Shown here piece after piece: positions 32,128 to 40,707 of a stretch of 64,000 nt of DNA. How positions within the stretch are numbered: position 1 is the stretch's first letter; each line of letters starts with the position of its first letter. The position numbers and the translations under genes were made by a program. Source of the stretch: JAEUJM01 sp041918615 (GTDB taxonomy: Bacteria > Actinomycetota > Acidimicrobiia > Acidimicrobiales > DATDAH01); assembly GCA_041918615.1 (NCBI GenBank), contig JAYRVH010000025.1, positions 62,001-126,000 on the forward strand. The letters are read 5' to 3'. The notes under the pieces are model-generated. The model saw only the letters and a list, made by a program, of their open reading frames with translations. It had not been told where the DNA came from and searched no databases.

Positions 32128-33411
32128 ATGTACCGTGCGCACCGAGCCCGGGGACCGGGCGCGGCCGCTCGGATTGGGGAAGTGCGGGTGACGATGCTCC
32201 GGTCCCTGGGCTCTCGGCGGCCCTCGAACGCCGGACCGCCACCGCTCCTGCTGATCTACTCGATCACCCTCACCGGGATCCTGAACAACACCCTGATCGG
32301 CCCGTCGATCCCCGACATCCTCGCGGCTTTCGACCAGCCCGACAGCCGGGCGGGGCTGCTGGTGGCGTCAGGCGCAATACCGGGAATCGTCGTGGCCCCG
32401 CTCATCGGCGTGCTCGCCGACCGCTTCGGGCGCCGCCCGGTGCTGGTGCCCTGTCTCGTGGTCTTCGGCCTGTTCGGCGGCCTCGCCGGGCTGGCACCTT
32501 CCTTCGCGCTCCTCCTCTTGTTCCGCCTCTTGCAGGGCGTCGGCGGCGCCGGCCTCATCAACCTGGCCGTGGTCATCATCGGCGACCACTGGACCGGCGC
32601 CGAGCGGGCGCGCCTCATCGGCCGCAACTCGGCGACGCTCACGGTGTCGCTGGCCGTGTTCCCCGCGGTCGGCGGCCTGTTGGCCGAAGTGGGCGGCTGG
32701 CGCCTCGCCTTCGCCCCGTACCCGCTCGCGCTGGTGACGGCCCTGGTCGTCTGGCGCCGGCTCCCCGACGTCGCGCTCGTGCCGCAGCCCCGGGTGGTGA
32801 CCCAACTCGGCGACGCCGCCCGGGTGCTCCGCCGTCCCCTCCTGTTCCGCGCCACGTTGGCGGCCTTCGTCATCTTCTTCCTCATCTTCGGCCTCTACCT
32901 CACCGTGCTCCCCGTCCTGCTCGAGAGCCGGTTCGGCCTCAGCGCCGCGCCCCGCGGGTTCGTGCTCGCCGCCCCTGCGCTCACCTCGACGTGTGCGGCG
33001 CTGCTCGTGGGGCGCCTGCGGGCGGCCTACGGCGGGCGTCGACTCGTCCTCGTCGGCTCCGCGTCGTTCGCCATTGCCTTCGTCGGCATCGGCCTCGCTC
33101 CCACCCTGCCGTTGCTCCTGCTGGCCGCCATGGTCTACGGGATCGGCGAGGGGCTGAGCATCCCGACCTACCAGGACTTCGTGGCGGGCTCGGCGCCCTC
33201 GGCCAGTCGAGGGGCGGTGGTCGCGGTCTGGGTCGGTGCCGCCCGGGCCGGGCAGGTGGCGGGGCCGCTGGCTGCCGGCGCGGCGCTGAGTGCCCTGGGT
33301 GCCGGTGCTGCCTTCACGGTCGGCGGCGCGCTCGCCTTCGGGATGCTCGCGGCGCAGTGGCGGGTGCGGCCCACCGAAGCCACCGCCGCGGTCGCGGGTT
33401 CACCCCGGTGA
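32128..33411 (+). CDS. MFS transporter
   Basis: A 427-aa protein with 12 membrane helices. The MFS motif A, GVLADRFGRRPVLVP, lies between helices 2 and 3, and a second-half loop reads LLVGRLRAAYGGRRLVLVG. Drug/metabolite efflux subtype likely, substrate unknown. Two starts are possible: ATG 32128, directly after an AT-rich stretch (32090-32127), or ATG 32194, nearer the first helix. The region just upstream is the most AT-rich spot in the area and is the likely promoter. Confidence 0.88.
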   Translation: MYRAHRARGPGAAARIGEVRVTMLRSLGSRRPSNAGPPPLLLIYSITLTGILNNTLIGPSIPDILAAFDQPDSRAGLLVASGAIPGIVVAPLIGVLADRFGRRPVLVPCLVVFGLFGGLAGLAPSFALLLLFRLLQGVGGAGLINLAVVIIGDHWTGAERARLIGRNSATLTVSLAVFPAVGGLLAEVGGWRLAFAPYPLALVTALVVWRRLPDVALVPQPRVVTQLGDAARVLRRPLLFRATLAAFVIFFLIFGLYLTVLPVLLESRFGLSAAPRGFVLAAPALTSTCAALLVGRLRAAYGGRRLVLVGSASFAIAFVGIGLAPTLPLLLLAAMVYGIGEGLSIPTYQDFVAGSAPSASRGAVVAVWVGAARAGQVAGPLAAGAALSALGAGAAFTVGGALAFGMLAAQWRVRPTEATAAVAGSPR

Positions 33412-33452
33412 CGACGACGTGCTGCGGCCAGATGGGGCGGTAACGTCCCGCC

Positions 33453-34241
33453 GTGACAGCGAAGCTCCTGGTGGTCGGTGGCGGGCGGATGGGTGAGGCA
33501 CTGGTCTCGGGCCTGGTGAGCGCAGGCTGGGCGCCTGCGGCGTCGCTCGCGGTGGTCGAGAAGGTGGCAGGACGACGCGCCGAGCTGTCGGAGCGCATCC
33601 CGGGCCTGGCCGTCGTCGAAGAGCCGATCGTCGCCGACGGCGTGGTGATCGCGGTGAAGCCCGACGACGTGGTCGCCGCGTGTGGTGCGCTGCGAGCGCC
33701 CGCACGCGTCCTTTCCATCGCCGCCGGGGTCACCCTCGCCACCCTCGAGGGCGCACTGCCCCCGGGTACGCCGGTGGTCCGGGCCATGCCCAACACACCG
33801 GCTCTGGTCGGTGCCGGGGCAGCGGCCATCGCCGCTGGTGTCGCCGCCACCGACGCCGACCTCGACTGGGCCGACACCATCCTGTCGGCGGTGGGCATCA
33901 CGGTGCGGGTGCCCGAGGCCCACCTCGACGCGGTGACCGGCCTGTCGGGCTCGGGCCCGGCGTACGTGTTCCTGGTGGCCGAGGCAATGATCAAGGCCGG
34001 CACCGAGGCAGGCCTGCCCGCCGGCATCACCGAGGCACTCGTCGCCCAGACCCTGCTCGGGGCGGCCCGCCTGCTCACCGAGACGGACGACGGACCCGAG
34101 GCCCTCCGCATCGCGGTCACCTCGCCGGGCGGTACCACCGCCGCGGGACTCGCCGTGCTCGACGGGGCGGGCGTGCGTGAGGCCTTCGCCGATGCCGTGG
34201 CCGCCGCCACCGAGCGCTCGCGCGAGATGGGACGCGCCTGA
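33453..34241 (+). CDS. proC: Pyrroline-5-carboxylate reductase
   Basis: A 262-aa enzyme for the last step of proline synthesis (NAD(P)H-dependent, cytosolic). It has the Rossmann motif LLVVGGGRMGEALVSGL, VVIAVKPDDVVAAC, VVRAMPNTPALVGAGAAAI, and the ProC signature GLSGSGPAYVFLVAEAMIKAG near the C-terminal dimer domain, ending TSPGGTTAAGLAVLDGAGVR. TAACGT lies 6 nt before the GTG. As in mycobacteria, an excisionase-like HTH gene is next. Confidence 0.95.
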   Translation: MTAKLLVVGGGRMGEALVSGLVSAGWAPAASLAVVEKVAGRRAELSERIPGLAVVEEPIVADGVVIAVKPDDVVAACGALRAPARVLSIAAGVTLATLEGALPPGTPVVRAMPNTPALVGAGAAAIAAGVAATDADLDWADTILSAVGITVRVPEAHLDAVTGLSGSGPAYVFLVAEAMIKAGTEAGLPAGITEALVAQTLLGAARLLTETDDGPEALRIAVTSPGGTTAAGLAVLDGAGVREAFADAVAAATERSREMGRA

Positions 34242-34331
34242 GCGGTCTGCGCGGCCCCGCCCACCGGAACCGTGCCGTGCCGGCCGGGCGAGCGCCTCTC
34301 CGAGGACACCGCCGAGCGGCCCAACGCGGTC

Positions 34332-34365
34332 TTGTTCCGGACGCGGCGTTGTTCCGGACGCGGCG
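34332..34365. repeat. 17-bp perfect tandem duplication
   Basis: TTGTTCCGGACGCGGCG occurs at 34332-34348 and 34349-34365, in the 200-nt gap after proC that otherwise holds no gene I can support. Confidence 0.9.
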
Positions 34366-34441
34366 GCGGGTCGGCGACTCACCTGCCCCACTTTCCCCAT
34401 CAGCAACACCGCGCTAGCGTCCGACGCAAGCGGAGTAAGGG

Positions 34442-34645
34442 GTGATTCCTCTGGCGCAGTCCAATGCGCGAGCGCGGTTGCTGACAGTGGCCGAGGTCGC
34501 AGATCTCATGAGAGTCTCGACGATGACGGTGTACCGGCTGATCAAGGCTGGCGACCTGCCCGCGATCCGGGTCGGCAAGTCGTACCGGATCAAGGAGAAC
34601 GACATCGACGACTTCCTGGCCGCCCGCTACACCGAGGCCGGATAG
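34442..34645 (+). CDS. Excisionase/BldC-type HTH DNA-binding protein
   Basis: A 67-aa MerR-like single-domain protein. It reads RLLTVAEVADLMRVSTMTVYRLIKAGDLPAIRVGKSYRIKENDIDDFLAARY, the complete winged-helix excisionase fold. It corresponds to the small DNA-binding protein found after proC in mycobacteria and resembles Streptomyces BldC in size and fold. Start is the GTG at 34442. Targets unknown. Confidence 0.9.
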   Translation: MIPLAQSNARARLLTVAEVADLMRVSTMTVYRLIKAGDLPAIRVGKSYRIKENDIDDFLAARYTEAG

Positions 34646-34751
34646 CCGGTCGTCTTCACCGGGCGAGCTTGCGGTGCTCGACCGACCTCCGGCCACCGAC
34701 CACCGACGAACGCGGACGGGTCGCCCATGATCGCGGTGACCGGGCGGCCGG

Positions 34752-34796
34752 GTGGTGAGGGACAGCGTGGTGAGGGACAGCGTGGTGAGCGGTAGC
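34752..34796 (+). repeat. Three tandem 15-bp units before the SAM hydrolase gene
   Basis: GTGGTGAGGGACAGC at 34752-34766 and 34767-34781, then a variant GTGGTGAGCGGTAGC at 34782-34796. Each unit is a multiple of three and in frame with the downstream gene, so it would encode VVRDS-VVRDS-VVSGS if translation began at the first GTG. Confidence 0.88.
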
Positions 34797-34808
34797 GTCG
34801 GGCCCGAC

Positions 34809-35684
34809 ATGGCCCTCCGGTACGACACCATCACGTTCTGTTCCGACTACGGCCGTGTGGACGAGTTCGTCGGCGTCGTGCACTCGGTGATCCGCTCGAT
34901 CGCGCCCGCCGTGGCCGTGGTCGACCTCACCCACGACATCGCCCCTCACGATGTTCGGGCCGGCGGGCTCCTACTCGCACGCAGCGCCCAGTACCTGTGC
35001 CCCGGCGTGGTGCTGGCCGTGGTGGACCCCGGGGTCGGCAGCGCCCGGCGGGCCGTCGCGGTCGAGGTGGGCGACGGCGTCTCGGTGCTGGTGGGCCCGG
35101 ACAACGGCCTGCTCGCCCCGGCGGTGGCGATGGTCGGAGGTGCCACCCGCGCCGTCGAGCTCACGAACACCGACGTCCATCTGCCCGCCCCGGGCCCCAC
35201 CTTCGCCGGACGTGACATCTTTGCCCCCGTGGCCGCCCAACTGTGCCTCGGGGTCGACCTCGGCGAGCTGGGCGAGCCGGTCGACCCGTCGGCCCTCCAG
35301 CCGGGCGTCCTGCCGCTCAGCCGCACGGAGGACGGCGTGGTGTCCGCTCAGGTGTTGTGGGTCGACCGCTTCGGCAACGCCCAGCTCAACGCCGATCCGG
35401 GCGACCTGGCCGATTTCGGCGACCGGGTGCAGCTCCGGTTCGGCCAGACCACCCGGTCGGCGCGCCGGGCCGAGGTCTACACCGACCTGAAGACCGGCGA
35501 CATCGGGCTGCTCACCGACTCCTACGGACTCCTGGCGATCGCTGCCGCCGGGCAATCGGCCGCCGCCACGCTCGGCCTCGCCGAGGGCGACGAGGTGACC
35601 ATCGAATCGCTCGAGGGTGTCGCCGATGATCCACCCGCCCGCGTGCCCACCCCGGTCGCGCTCACCGAGAGGACGTCCCGATGA
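34809..35684 (+). CDS. S-adenosyl-L-methionine hydrolase (adenosine-forming), DUF62
   Basis: A 291-aa enzyme from the ATG at 34809. It has the DUF62 motifs ITFCSDYGRVDEFVGVVH, VVDLTHDIAPHDVRAGGLLL, VVDPGVGSARRAVAVEV, LVGPDNGLLAPA and VLWVDRFGNAQLN. Members cleave SAM to adenosine and methionine using a water or hydroxide. Upstream in-frame GTGs in the 15-bp repeats could add up to 19 residues. Its stop overlaps the ATG of a 29-aa ORF as ATGA. Confidence 0.88.
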   Translation: MALRYDTITFCSDYGRVDEFVGVVHSVIRSIAPAVAVVDLTHDIAPHDVRAGGLLLARSAQYLCPGVVLAVVDPGVGSARRAVAVEVGDGVSVLVGPDNGLLAPAVAMVGGATRAVELTNTDVHLPAPGPTFAGRDIFAPVAAQLCLGVDLGELGEPVDPSALQPGVLPLSRTEDGVVSAQVLWVDRFGNAQLNADPGDLADFGDRVQLRFGQTTRSARRAEVYTDLKTGDIGLLTDSYGLLAIAAAGQSAAATLGLAEGDEVTIESLEGVADDPPARVPTPVALTERTSR

Positions 35685-35770
35685 GGAAGGGCACCACCAT
35701 CACCATGGCCATCCTGCTGATGCTCATCCTCGGCGCCGCCGCCCTGCAGCTCTTCTTCCTCGCCCGCTGA
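35681..35770 (+). CDS. 29-aa single-pass membrane microprotein
   Basis: The ATG at 35681 overlaps the stop of the SAM hydrolase gene (ATGA), and the frame ends at TGA 35768. The product is a short basic start, MRKGTT, then one hydrophobic helix of about 20 residues ending FFLAR. The coupled start and the clean single-helix composition favour a real gene over chance. No family recognised. A strong hairpin follows 25 nt later. Confidence 0.6.
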   Translation: MRKGTTITMAILLMLILGAAALQLFFLAR

Positions 35771-35772
35771 CC

Positions 35773-35819
35773 AACTCAGCGCCGCTACACCCCTCTCAGC
35801 GCAGTAGATGCGCTGAGTT
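35773..35819. terminator. Stem-loop between convergent genes
   Basis: CTCAGCGCA (35795-35803) pairs with TGCGCTGAG (35809-35817) across a 5-nt loop. An upstream AACTCAGCG (35773-35781) can pair instead with CGCTGAGTT (35811-35819). It lies between the microprotein gene and the convergent ABC permease gene, so it probably terminates both. Confidence 0.7.
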
Positions 35820-35849
35820 CGTGGTCGTGCGTGCAGAGATCCTGCCCTG

Positions 35850-36656
35850 TCAGACGGTGGCGGCGAGCTGGTCCCTGGTGAAGCGGCCGGCCCCGCGGAG
35901 GATGAGGAAGGCCGCGAGGGCCCAGAGCGCGGCGCCGATGGCGACGGCCACGGCGATGTCGACCAGCAGGATGCCGGTCGCCTGGCCCATGGCCAGGAAG
36001 ATCAGCGGCAGGATGACGGCGCCGCCGAGTTGGTTGGCCTCCTGGGCCGTGCGGGCGCGGGCCGACACCCGCACCATCACGCCGAGGCCGAGCGCCGCCA
36101 CCGCCGGTGCGACCCAGATGATCATCACCATCCAGAGGCGCGTTGGAAGGAACAGACGGTGCATCACGGGCCACGCCACGGTGTTGGCGACGGTGGCGAA
36201 GCACACGAACCCGATCCACGACACGGCCAACGCGGGGAGGAAGGCGCCGGCCAGCTTGGCCAGGAAGAGGTCACGGTCGGGGAGCGGCAGGTGCAGGAGC
36301 GACTCGAGGCTCTTGCGCTCCTTCTCGCCGGCGAAGGCGTCGGCGGCGAGGACGGCGGACACCATGAGCGGCACGATCAGGAAGAGCGGCGCCAGCAGAT
36401 AGCCGTTGACCAGGACCACCATCTGCTCGCGCTGGGGGAGCCTGGTGATGGGGTCGGCCACGCCGTGGGGCAGCTTGTCGAGGAACGAGCTGACCTCGAT
36501 CGTCTGCGAATGCGACGCCGCCAGGCCGATGACGAGCGGAAGCACGATCAACAGCAGGGTGGGCACCAGCAGCATCGGCAGCAGCACCGCCTTCGACCGG
36601 CGAACGGCCGTCAGGTCCTTGGCGACGACCGCCCCCATGTTGGTGATCCGGGTCAT
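35850..36656 (-). CDS. ABC-2 type transporter permease
   Basis: A 268-aa permease with six helices. It has an N-terminal KDLTAVRRSKAVLLPMLLVPTLLL segment and AFAGEKERKSLESLLHLPLPDRDLFLAKL, the GEKE...L-sLP motif of NatB-type ABC-2 permeases. It would pair with the ATPase encoded upstream (ATGA overlap) as an exporter. Substrate unknown; sodium or drug export is seen in relatives. Confidence 0.88.
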   Translation of the reverse strand: MTRITNMGAVVAKDLTAVRRSKAVLLPMLLVPTLLLIVLPLVIGLAASHSQTIEVSSFLDKLPHGVADPITRLPQREQMVVLVNGYLLAPLFLIVPLMVSAVLAADAFAGEKERKSLESLLHLPLPDRDLFLAKLAGAFLPALAVSWIGFVCFATVANTVAWPVMHRLFLPTRLWMVMIIWVAPAVAALGLGVMVRVSARARTAQEANQLGGAVILPLIFLAMGQATGILLVDIAVAVAIGAALWALAAFLILRGAGRFTRDQLAATV

Positions 36657-37630
36657 GCCGCCCGCTCGGCGAGGTCAGGCTGCCCGCCCGGGGTCTTGCT
36701 GCGGCGGGCCTCGAGCTCGAAGTAGACGTCCTCGAGGGTGGGTGGCCGGGGCGTGGCGGCGTACACCCGCACGTCGGCGGCCACGAGCGCGGCGATCAGG
36801 CCGGGCAGCACCTCACGGTCACGCACGAGCACGGACGCGCCGCCGTCGACCGCCGTCGCGTCCAGCACGCCGTCGACGCGCTGGATCCGCGCCAGGGTCG
36901 CGGCCCCGGCCTCTGCGCCCAGGTCGAGGTCCACGCCGAGCCCGGACCAGAGTTCGGCGGCGATGGCCTCGGGCTCGCCGAAGGCCTGGAGGCGCCCGTG
37001 GTGCAGGACGGCCATACGGTCGGCAAGTCGGCCGGCCTCGCCCAGGAAGTGGGTGCACAGGATGACCGTGCGGCCGTGGTCCGCCGCCAGTGACCCGATC
37101 AGGTCGACCACGTCCCGCGTGGCGGCCGGGTCGAGGCCAGAGGTGGGCTCGTCGAGGAAGAGGACGTCGGGGTCGTGCAGCAGCGCCCGCGCCAGGGCCA
37201 CCCGCTTCCGCTGCCCGGTGGAGAAGCCGGTGATCTGGCGGTCCGCCTCGGCGCTCATGGCGAAACGCTCGAGCAGGCCCGCGGCGCGCCGGTCGGCGTC
37301 CCGGCTGTCGAGCCCCCGGATCCGGGCGGCGAAGGCCAGGTTCTCGCGGGGAGTCAGTCGTTCATCCAGACCGGCGTTCTCGGTGAGCACCCCGGTCCGT
37401 CGCCGAACCGCGTCGCCGTCGACCGCGGGGTCGAGGCCGAGGACCCGGGCGCTTCCCCGGTCGGGTCGCAGCACACCGTTGAGGAGCCGGATGGTGGTGG
37501 TCTTGCCGGCCCCGTTCGGCCCGAGCAGTGCCAGCACCTCGCCCGAGCGAACGTCGAAGGTCAGTCCGTCGACCGCGGTGCCGCTCGGGAAGGCGCGGGT
37601 GAGCCCGTCGGTCTCGATCGCGGTCGTCAC
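36653..37630 (-). CDS. ABC transporter ATP-binding protein
   Basis: About 325 aa from a GTG at 37630. It has Walker A LLGPNGAGKTTTIRLL, signature FSTGQRKRVALARALLHDP, Walker B VLFLDEPTSGLDP, and the H-loop in VILCTHFLGEAGRLADRMAVL. The C-terminal 100 residues are the usual regulatory extension of NatA/DrrA-like ATPases. Upstream the frame is open to 37834, but that part overlaps the acyl-CoA synthetase promoter and is not conserved in style. Confidence 0.9.
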   Translation of the reverse strand: MTTAIETDGLTRAFPSGTAVDGLTFDVRSGEVLALLGPNGAGKTTTIRLLNGVLRPDRGSARVLGLDPAVDGDAVRRRTGVLTENAGLDERLTPRENLAFAARIRGLDSRDADRRAAGLLERFAMSAEADRQITGFSTGQRKRVALARALLHDPDVLFLDEPTSGLDPAATRDVVDLIGSLAADHGRTVILCTHFLGEAGRLADRMAVLHHGRLQAFGEPEAIAAELWSGLGVDLDLGAEAGAATLARIQRVDGVLDATAVDGGASVLVRDREVLPGLIAALVAADVRVYAATPRPPTLEDVYFELEARRSKTPGGQPDLAERAA

Positions 37631-37760
37631 GATGTCGCTATCGGCACCGGTATCTGCTGGACTGAGCGAACCGGCGCCACCGAGGCCGAGCGCTTGTCGA
37701 CGGCGGCTCGGGGGCGAGCCGGGCGCCGAAGCGATCCCGAGCGGGAGATACTGAGCCACC

Positions 37761-39254
37761 GTGAACCTCGTCACCATGATCGAGCCGCACCCCGACGACG
37801 CCGTCGCGCTCATCAGCCGGGGCGAGAAGACCACCTACGGGCAGCTCCGGGAGCAGGTGGCCGGGTTCCGCGGCGGGCTCGTGGGGCTCGGCCTCGAGCC
37901 GGGCGACCGGGTGGCGCTGCTGTGTGCCAACAACTGGTACTTCGTGGTGGCGTACCTGGCAGTGCTCGGAAGCGGGCTCGTGGCCGTGCCGCTCAACCCG
38001 TCGAGCCCCCGACGCGAGCTCGAACGCGAGCTCGCGTCCATCGGCGCGCGGGCACTCGTCGTGGGGCCTTCTGGCCGCGGGGCGGTCGCCTCGGTCGACC
38101 GTTCGTCCACGCCGGCCCTCGAGCACGTGGTGGGCGCGGCGGGCTCGGGTGTCGGCGAGTCGGTGTTCTTCGACGACCTGCTCGGGGCCGATCCGGTGCC
38201 GGTGGTCGAGCGGGCCGACGACGACCTCGCCGTGCTGATGTTCACCAGTGGCACCGCCGGATCACCGAAGGCCGCCATGCTCACCCACGGCAACCTCCGC
38301 TCGAACCTCGAGCAGGTGAAGGCCAGCCCCGGGCCCGCGCAGGAGCCCGACGACGTGAGCTTCGGCGTGATCCCGCTCTTCCACATCTTCGGCCTCAACG
38401 TGGTGCTGGGCGGCGCACTCCACACGGGAAGCGCGGTGCTGCTCGTCGAGCGGTTCGACCCGTCGTCCGCGCTCGAGGCCATCGAGAGCCACTCGGTGAC
38501 GCTGGTCTCGGGCCCGCCGACGATGTGGGCCGCGCTCGCCGACCAACCCGACGCCGACCGCACGTCCACGGCGTCGGTCCGGCTCGCCACCTCGGGCGCC
38601 GCGAAGCTCCCCGACGACGTGGCCCGGCGGGTGGAGGAGCGCTTCGGGCTGCACCTGGCCGAGGGCTACGGCCTCACGGAGACGTCGCCGGTGGTGGCCA
38701 CGACCAACGGCACCGACGCGCCCATCGGATCGATCGGCCGACCGATCAGCGGCGTCGAGATGCGACTCGTCGACGCCGACGGGGACGACGTCCTCATCGG
38801 CGACTCGGGCGAGGTGTGGGTGCGTGGGCCGAACGTCTTCGGTGGCTACTGGAACGACCCCGACGCCACCGCCGCCGCGCTGACGCCCGACGGGTGGCTG
38901 CGCACCGGCGACCTGGCCGTGGTCAGCGACGACGGCTTCCTCTTCCTCGTCGACCGGGTGAAGGAGCTCGTCATCGTGTCGGGCTTCAACGTCTACCCCG
39001 CCGAGGTCGAGGCGGTGCTGGACAACCACCCCGCCATTAGGGCAGCGGCCGTGGTCGGGGTACCGCACCCCCACTCGGGTGAGGCCGTCAAGGCGTTCGT
39101 GGTCGTGGCCGACGGCTTCGCGGTCGAAGAGGACGACGTGATCTCGTGGTGCGCCGAGCACCTGGCCCGCTACAAGTGCCCCTCGAAGGTGATGTTCGTC
39201 GACGAGCTCCCCCAGAACGCCTCGGGCAAGGTCCTGCGCCGCTCACTGCGGTAG
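37761..39254 (+). CDS. AMP-binding acyl-CoA synthetase
   Basis: A 497-aa ANL-superfamily enzyme, GTG start. It has the P-loop LMFTSGTAGSPKAAMLTHGN, the adenine motif EGYGLTETSPVV, and DGWLRTGDLAVVSDDGFLFLVDRVKELVIVSGFNVYPAEVE. The catalytic Lys of the C-terminal domain is in NASGKVLRRSL. It activates a carboxylic (probably fatty) acid as AMP ester and CoA thioester. GATACT 8 nt before the GTG suggests a leaderless start; divergent from the ABC ATPase gene. Confidence 0.9.
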   Translation: MNLVTMIEPHPDDAVALISRGEKTTYGQLREQVAGFRGGLVGLGLEPGDRVALLCANNWYFVVAYLAVLGSGLVAVPLNPSSPRRELERELASIGARALVVGPSGRGAVASVDRSSTPALEHVVGAAGSGVGESVFFDDLLGADPVPVVERADDDLAVLMFTSGTAGSPKAAMLTHGNLRSNLEQVKASPGPAQEPDDVSFGVIPLFHIFGLNVVLGGALHTGSAVLLVERFDPSSALEAIESHSVTLVSGPPTMWAALADQPDADRTSTASVRLATSGAAKLPDDVARRVEERFGLHLAEGYGLTETSPVVATTNGTDAPIGSIGRPISGVEMRLVDADGDDVLIGDSGEVWVRGPNVFGGYWNDPDATAAALTPDGWLRTGDLAVVSDDGFLFLVDRVKELVIVSGFNVYPAEVEAVLDNHPAIRAAAVVGVPHPHSGEAVKAFVVVADGFAVEEDDVISWCAEHLARYKCPSKVMFVDELPQNASGKVLRRSLR

Positions 39255-39328
39255 CCGGCGCCCGAGCGGGCTGGCCGACGCCCTCCGCACCCGGCCGGGT
39301 ACGGGTGTCGGGCGAGGCGCCCCCGACA

Positions 39329-39346
39329 TTGTGAACGCGTGCACGA
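39329..39346. promoter_or_regulatory. Rex-type operator upstream of rex
   Basis: TTGTGAACGCGTGCACGA compared with the Rex consensus TTGTGAA-N4-TTCACAA gives 7 of 7 in the left half and 5 of 7 in the right. TACCCT (39352-39357), 9 nt before the rex ATG, is the likely -10 box, so Rex bound here would block its own promoter. Confidence 0.7.
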
Positions 39347-39366
39347 GGGCGTACCCTCGGCTCCCG

Positions 39367-40050
39367 ATGGAGGGTCGTCCGCAATCCAGAACGACCCGGC
39401 GCATCCCCGAGGCCACGGTCGCCCGCCTGCCGGTCTACCTCCGCAGCCTGCTCGTGCTGGCCGAGGAGAAGACGGCCACCATCTCGTCGGAGCGCCTCGC
39501 CGAGCTTGCGGGCGTGAACGCCGCACAGGTGCGGAAGGACCTGTCCTACCTCGGATCCTACGGCACACGCGGCGTGGGCTATGACGTCGAGTACCTGCTG
39601 TTCCAGATGAGCCGCGAGCTGGGCCTCACCCACGACTGGCCGGTCGTCATCGCCGGGGTCGGCAACCTGGGCCAGGCCCTCGCGAACTACGGGGGCTTCG
39701 GCGAGCGCGGCTTCCCGGTCGCCGCCCTGGTGGACGCCGACGACTCCAAGGTGGGTCGGTCGATCGCCGGCATCGTCGTGCGCCACATCGACGAGCTTCC
39801 CGAGATCATGGCCGAGCACCAGGCCGCCATCGGCATCATCGCCACCCCGGCCGGTGCCGCCCAGGACGTGGCCGACCGGATGGTCGCGGCGGGCGTCAGC
39901 TCCATCCTCAACTTCGCGCCGGCCGTCGTCACGGTGCCCGCCGACATGTCGCTGCGCAAGGTCGACCTGGCCGTCGAGCTGCAGATCTTGAGCTTCTACC
40001 AACAGCGGCGCACCGACCCGACCGAGGAGCGCCGGACCGCCGGCGCCTAG
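39367..40050 (+). CDS. rex: Redox-sensing transcriptional repressor Rex
   Basis: A 227-aa NADH-responsive repressor. The winged helix is TVARLPVYLRSLLVLAEEKTATISSERLAELAGVNAAQVRKDLSYLGSYGTRGVGYDVEYL (residues 17-76). The Rossmann domain has VVIAGVGNLGQALANYGGF, then VAALVDADDSKVG, and IGIIATPAGAAQDVADRMV. It represses respiratory and fermentative genes until NADH rises. The ATG at 39367 is preferred to the GTG at 39331, which lies in the operator. It heads the siroheme/heme cluster as in Streptomyces. Confidence 0.95.
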   Translation: MEGRPQSRTTRRIPEATVARLPVYLRSLLVLAEEKTATISSERLAELAGVNAAQVRKDLSYLGSYGTRGVGYDVEYLLFQMSRELGLTHDWPVVIAGVGNLGQALANYGGFGERGFPVAALVDADDSKVGRSIAGIVVRHIDELPEIMAEHQAAIGIIATPAGAAQDVADRMVAAGVSSILNFAPAVVTVPADMSLRKVDLAVELQILSFYQQRRTDPTEERRTAGA

Positions 40051-40074
40051 CCGGCCCGGCCCGGCACGCGAGCG

Positions 40075-40707
40075 GTGCCCCTCGACGAGGTCCTGTATCC
40101 CGTGAACGTGCGGGTGTCCGGGCGCCGCTGCCTCGTGGTCGGCGGTGGTCGGGTGGCGGCGGGCAAGGTGGCCGGCCTGGTGGAGTGCGGTGCGCTCGTC
40201 CACGTGGTGGCGCCGGTGGTGGCCGACGAGGTGCGGGCCATGGCCGGCGACGGCGTCACCTGGGAGACGCGGCCGTACGCCGCCGGGGAGGTGTCCGGGT
40301 ACCGGTTGGTGATCACCGCCACCGACGACCCGGCGGTCAACCACGCGGTCTTCGCCGACGGCGAGGCGGCCGGCGTGCTCGTCAACAGCGCCGACGACCC
40401 GGACAACTGCGCCTTCACCCTGCCGTCACGGATCCGTCAGGGCCGACTGCTCGTGACCTTCGCCACCGGAGGCCACAGCCCGGCCGTGGCGACCTGGCTG
40501 CGGCGGCGATTCGCGGAGGAGTTCGGGCCCGAGTACGAGACACTGCTCACGGTGTTGGCCGACGAGCGTGAGGTCATCCGGTCGTCCGGGCGGTCGACCG
40601 AGGGTCTTGACTGGCAAAGCGCGCTCGACTCGGGAATGCTTGAGCTGATCCGTGAGGGTCGCGTCGCCGAAGCCAAGGAGCGCTTACAGGCGTGTCTGTC
40701 GTCGTAG
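40075..40707 (+). CDS. Precorrin-2 dehydrogenase/sirohydrochlorin ferrochelatase-like (CysG N-terminal type)
   Basis: A 210-aa protein, GTG start. It has YPVNVRVSGRRCLVVGGGRVAAGKVAGLVECGALVHVVAP (NAD-binding), AVFADGEAAGVLVNSADDPDNCAFTLPSRIRQGRLLVTFATGGHSPAVATWLRRR. This matches the N-terminal module of CysG or Met8, which oxidises precorrin-2 towards siroheme. The cobA/hemD product downstream would supply precorrin-2. Its end overlaps the hemA start by 16 nt. Confidence 0.9.
   Translation: MPLDEVLYPVNVRVSGRRCLVVGGGRVAAGKVAGLVECGALVHVVAPVVADEVRAMAGDGVTWETRPYAAGEVSGYRLVITATDDPAVNHAVFADGEAAGVLVNSADDPDNCAFTLPSRIRQGRLLVTFATGGHSPAVATWLRRRFAEEFGPEYETLLTVLADEREVIRSSGRSTEGLDWQSALDSGMLELIREGRVAEAKERLQACLSS

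Noticed and set aside
30361..39254. A secondary-metabolite cluster around the glycosyltransferase, MFS and acyl-CoA synthetase genes
   Set aside because: The genes are in separate transcripts with housekeeping neighbours (mshA, proC, rex), and no carrier protein or synthase is present.
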